Below are positions 5,801-8,001 of a stretch of 8,001 nucleotides of DNA, piece after piece. The notes under the pieces are model-generated. The model was given only the letters and a program-made list of their open reading frames with translations, searched no databases and had not been told where the DNA came from. Position numbers and translations under genes: made by a program. Within the stretch, counting starts at the first letter, position 1. Every line of letters starts with the position of its first letter. Origin of the DNA: Thermoplasmatales archaeon ex4484_36 (lineage in GTDB: Archaea > Thermoplasmatota > Penumbrarchaeia > Penumbrarchaeales > EX4484-36); contig NJDV01000028.1 in NCBI GenBank assembly GCA_002254765.1, positions 1 to 8,001 of the forward strand. Reading direction: 5' to 3'.

Positions 5801-6631
5801 ATGGTAATGAAAACCCTTATATTGGTGGCATCTGCACTTGTTGTTCTGGGAACGTTTGCCTTCCTTCTAGCACATCAGGGCGGCGATGAGAAGGGGACGC
5901 CGAAAGAGAAGGAGATGCAGATTCCTATCAACGTAACCGTCCGCGACATCTTCACTACAGACAGACTAACCTCCCGAATGACTCCCTTAGGCTATCGCTG
6001 GCTTATGATCTACATCGAGATGGAGAATCTGGGGGACCTGACACTTACCTTTTTCGATCTATACATTACTTTGGAGACGAACTTGGGGAGTGAGGACATA
6101 GTAACTCTGACGGAGTACATCAACAACTCCTTCTTCTTCAATGAGGTGACCCCTGGGGGGAGGGTGGAGGGGTGGGGAGCATTTACACTGCAGTACCATG
6201 AAAAGCCCTTCAGGCTCTCTGTGGAAGCAGGGCCGTACAACCGGACCACCGTTGAGGTGGGCCTTCCTGACAACATTGAATTCAGACCTTGGAGGAGCCC
6301 AGCTAGAATAGAGATTCTGGGGTGCGGGAGAGAGAACGGAACGGAGAGAGAGAAATATCTGTATATGGACATAAAGGTGACTAATATTGGGGAAAACGTG
6401 ACACATTTTGAAGCGTGGCACCTCACCCTGAACTGCACATCAGGAACTGTGCTGGATGCAATTGAGGTACCTCAGCCCCCCGACACCACCCTCTATCCCG
6501 GGGAGGTTGAATACTACAGGCTTTTCTTCGACATTCCCCCAGGTTCTCCAGACCTTCCCGAAACACTTGTTGACGACCTGGACGGCCTATACATTGTAGT
6601 GGACCCGTCCCTTTATCAGGGTCTTATCTAG
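5801..6631 (+). CDS. exported protein with two tandem Ig-like (DUF4352-like) domains
   Basis: A 276-residue protein. Residues 3-24 form a hydrophobic N-terminal segment with one Lys before it, acting as a signal peptide or membrane anchor; the next stretch (27-40) is a charged linker. Two beta-sandwich-like halves follow, about 42-156 and 166-268. Each has a core strand pattern ending in an N-x-G turn (ENLGD at 75-79, TNIGE at 194-198) and later a proline-glycine turn (TPGG at 117-120, YPGE at 232-235), as in DUF4352/telokin-like domains. Six N-x-S/T sequons (N44, N109, N147, N179, N199, N211) fit an extracellular place. ATG 5801 is chosen because the TATA box at 5770-5776 rules out the longer frame beginning at 5744; ATG 5807 is a close alternative. 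It diverges from the beta-helix gene and may share its regulation. No enzymatic motif was seen, so the role is unknown. Confidence 0.75.
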   Translation: MVMKTLILVASALVVLGTFAFLLAHQGGDEKGTPKEKEMQIPINVTVRDIFTTDRLTSRMTPLGYRWLMIYIEMENLGDLTLTFFDLYITLETNLGSEDIVTLTEYINNSFFFNEVTPGGRVEGWGAFTLQYHEKPFRLSVEAGPYNRTTVEVGLPDNIEFRPWRSPARIEILGCGRENGTEREKYLYMDIKVTNIGENVTHFEAWHLTLNCTSGTVLDAIEVPQPPDTTLYPGEVEYYRLFFDIPPGSPDLPETLVDDLDGLYIVVDPSLYQGLI

Positions 6632-6777
6632 TTCCACGACAGATACCTCTTGGGGTCCCTCTCAAAGGCCTTCTTGCACCCCGGGGCGCAGAAGTAATAG
6701 GTTACGCCTTTATACACGCTCTTGTACTTTGCCCTTTTCGGGTCAACCTCCATTTTACATACAGGATCTATAGCCAT
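6628..6777 (-). CDS. possible separately translated 49-residue YHS metal-binding protein
   Basis: The ATPase's last 49 residues, beginning MAIDPVCKMEVD, form a complete YHS domain with three Cys (positions 7, 30 and 34). ATG 6777-6775 is preceded by GAGGTGA and five A residues, an excellent archaeal ribosome binding site in an otherwise unremarkable linker. Small YHS proteins of this size are known as stand-alone genes near copper pumps and may hand over metal. This could be an internal in-frame start giving a second product, or a distinct gene that only appears fused because of a miscounted A7 run (6777-6783). Expression is inferred from sequence alone. Confidence 0.45.
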   Translation of the reverse strand: MAIDPVCKMEVDPKRAKYKSVYKGVTYYFCAPGCKKAFERDPKRYLSWN

Positions 6778-8001
6778 TTTTTTCACCTCAGCAGATCTCT
6801 TGACTTCAGGAGTGTACCTCTTCAGAAGTAGGGAGAGACTCACAACTGTGAGGGAGCTTAGGGCCATGGCGAGCCCCGCAAGCTCTGGGCGGAAGGTCAC
6901 ACCGAAGAATGGATGAAGGGCACCGGCCGCCACCGGGATCAGGGCGGTGTTGTAGGCGAAGGCCCAAAAGAGGTTCTGCTTAATTTTTGACATGGTCCGT
7001 CTGCTGAGCTGTATGGCGGCCACAACGTCGCGCAGGTCATCCTTCATAAGCACTATATCTCCGCTCTCCATGGCTACGTCCGTCCCTCCGCCCAATGCTA
7101 TTCCCACGTCGGCCCGGGCGAGCGCTGGAGCGTCGTTAATCCCGTCGCCCACGAAAGCCACGACTTCACCGGACCTCTGAAGCCTCTCCACCTCTTCTTC
7201 CTTCTGCTGGGGAAGGACCTCGGAAATTACTCTCTCAATCCCGACTTTTGACGCTATGGCTCTTGCGGACCTCTCCCTATCACCGGTTATCATCACCACC
7301 TCAAGCCCCATCCCTTTGAGCCACCTGACTGCGTCGTATGCGCTTTCCTTAACACTGTCCTCCAGCGCCAGAAGGCCTAAACACCCCCTGGAGTCTGATA
7401 CGTAAATGACGCTCTTCCCCTCTCCTTCCAGCCTCCCAGCCTCCACCTGCACGGAATGGGGTATCTCAATCTTCACCTCGTCCATGAACCTCCTGCTGCC
7501 CAGCAACACCACCTCCCCATCCACCCTTCCCTTAATACCCTTGCCCCCCACCTCCTCCACGGAGGAGCTCTCTGGTATCTTGACCCCCATCTCATTTGCC
7601 TTCGCGATGATGGCCTTTCCCAAGGGGTGGGTGGAGTTTCTGTCAAGGGCTGCGGCCAGCCTGAGGAGCCTTTCTTTGTCATCTCCGAAAAGGTCCGTGA
7701 CAACAGGTTTGCCCTTGGTCAAGGTTCCAGTCTTGTCAAAAATCACAGTGGTTATCCTCTCGGAGACCTCAAGGGCCTCTCCGTTCTTGATGAGGATCCC
7801 AAAGGCCGCTCCCCTGCCTATTCCCACGGTTACAGCAGTTGGGGTTGCCAGGCCCAGGGCGCAGGGGCAGGCCACCACCAGGACGGTTATTAGTGTGGTG
7901 AGAGAGTATAGAAGCCCCTCGCCCATCACCACATACCAGAAGAGGAACGAGGAGAGTGCCACAGTGAGGACGGCGGGAATGAAGTAGGTCACAGCCTTAT
8001 C
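6628..8001 (-). CDS. copA: Cu+-type P1B ATPase with C-terminal YHS domain, N-terminal part outside the window
   Basis: The last 457 residues are present. In window numbering: the CPC metal-site motif in a membrane helix (45-47), DKTGT with the phosphorylated Asp (89-93), the P1B-specific HP (125-126), MITGD (237-241), the GDGIND hinge (285-290), the YN pair in the seventh helix (350-351) and M-x2-SS in the eighth (379-383). CPC plus YN plus MxxSS is the Cu+ (P1B-1) signature, so this pump exports Cu+ (or Ag+) from the cytoplasm. Metal-binding N-terminal domains and the actuator domain lie beyond the window. A linker (about 395-408) joins a YHS domain (410-453) with C415, C438 and C442. Fusion at the C terminus is less usual than at the N terminus, and an A7 run with a perfect ribosome binding site marks the boundary. 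The stop overlaps that of the convergent Ig-like gene in CTAG 6628-6631. Confidence 0.92.
   Translation of the reverse strand, partial: DKAVTYFIPAVLTVALSSFLFWYVVMGEGLLYSLTTLITVLVVACPCALGLATPTAVTVGIGRGAAFGILIKNGEALEVSERITTVIFDKTGTLTKGKPVVTDLFGDDKERLLRLAAALDRNSTHPLGKAIIAKANEMGVKIPESSSVEEVGGKGIKGRVDGEVVLLGSRRFMDEVKIEIPHSVQVEAGRLEGEGKSVIYVSDSRGCLGLLALEDSVKESAYDAVRWLKGMGLEVVMITGDRERSARAIASKVGIERVISEVLPQQKEEEVERLQRSGEVVAFVGDGINDAPALARADVGIALGGGTDVAMESGDIVLMKDDLRDVVAAIQLSRRTMSKIKQNLFWAFAYNTALIPVAAGALHPFFGVTFRPELAGLAMALSSLTVVSLSLLLKRYTPEVKRSAEVKKMAIDPVCKMEVDPKRAKYKSVYKGVTYYFCAPGCKKAFERDPKRYLSWN
6783..6789 (-). promoter_or_regulatory. internal Shine-Dalgarno site at the YHS boundary
   Basis: Reads GAGGTGA on the minus strand, pairing fully with the archaeal 16S 3' end, and lies five bases before ATG 6777. 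It directly adjoins an A7 run, so it could drive internal initiation or stimulate frameshifting. Confidence 0.5.

Noticed and set aside
6010..6438. 142-codon and 120-codon open frames antisense to the Ig-like protein gene
   Set aside because: No promoter, ribosome site or recognisable domain; the opposite strand has a signal peptide, TATA box and sensible domains.
7406..7987. 193-codon open frame on the plus strand across the copper ATPase gene
   Set aside because: It lies antisense to an unmistakable P1B ATPase with all motifs intact; its Ser/Pro/Thr-rich translation is typical of a shadow frame.
1..8001. tRNA, rRNA, CRISPR array, insertion sequence or integrase genes
   Set aside because: No cloverleaf, repeat-spacer series, terminal inverted repeats or recombinase motifs were seen; the HNH protein alone does not indicate a mobile element.

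Overview
This window looks archaeal. TTTAAA- or TATATA-type TATA boxes stand about 25 bases before several starts, and the Shine-Dalgarno-like sites (GGTGAT, AGGTGG, GAGGTGA) match the archaeal 16S 3' end. AGG/AGA/ATA codons are common. There is a very large, sequon-rich, C-terminally anchored surface protein built of beta-helix and fibronectin type III domains. The overall style suggests a euryarchaeon, perhaps related to Thermoplasmata, but that lineage is a guess from architecture, not a measured placement.

Layout, left to right. (1) 1-334 (+): the 3' part of a 2-Cys peroxiredoxin gene, broken by an internal deletion and frameshift; the C-terminal end with the resolving Cys is readable in another frame. 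(2) 374-1253 (-): an overlapping two-gene unit, a small cupin followed by an HNH nuclease-family protein with a second Cys cluster. (3) 1349-1774 (+): a rubrerythrin-like diiron protein gene, divergent from the cupin and broken at two places; all four helices with their ligands are still readable, but in alternating frames. (4) 1775-5599 (-): a 1274-residue exported protein with a NosD-like beta-helix, three FN3-like domains, two carboxypeptidase-regulatory-like domains, one C-terminal membrane helix and a charged tail. (5) 5600-5800: a divergent promoter region with two TATA boxes, paired CTAG palindromes and short direct repeats. (6) 5801-6631 (+): an exported protein with two tandem Ig-like domains. 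(7) 6628-8001 (-): the C-terminal part of a Cu+-type P1B ATPase fused in frame to a YHS metal-binding domain, with a strong internal ribosome binding site and start exactly at the YHS boundary.

Themes. The left end once encoded a peroxide-defence neighbourhood (peroxiredoxin and rubrerythrin), and both genes are now disrupted while the genes around them are open. The middle is cell-surface biology, with two divergently transcribed exported proteins sharing one promoter region. The right end is copper export with a possible separately made YHS metallochaperone. All three convergent gene pairs are packed very tightly: 39 bases apart, directly abutting, or sharing a CTAG stop. No tRNA, rRNA, insertion sequence or CRISPR array was seen, and no gene-free stretch exceeds 300 bases.
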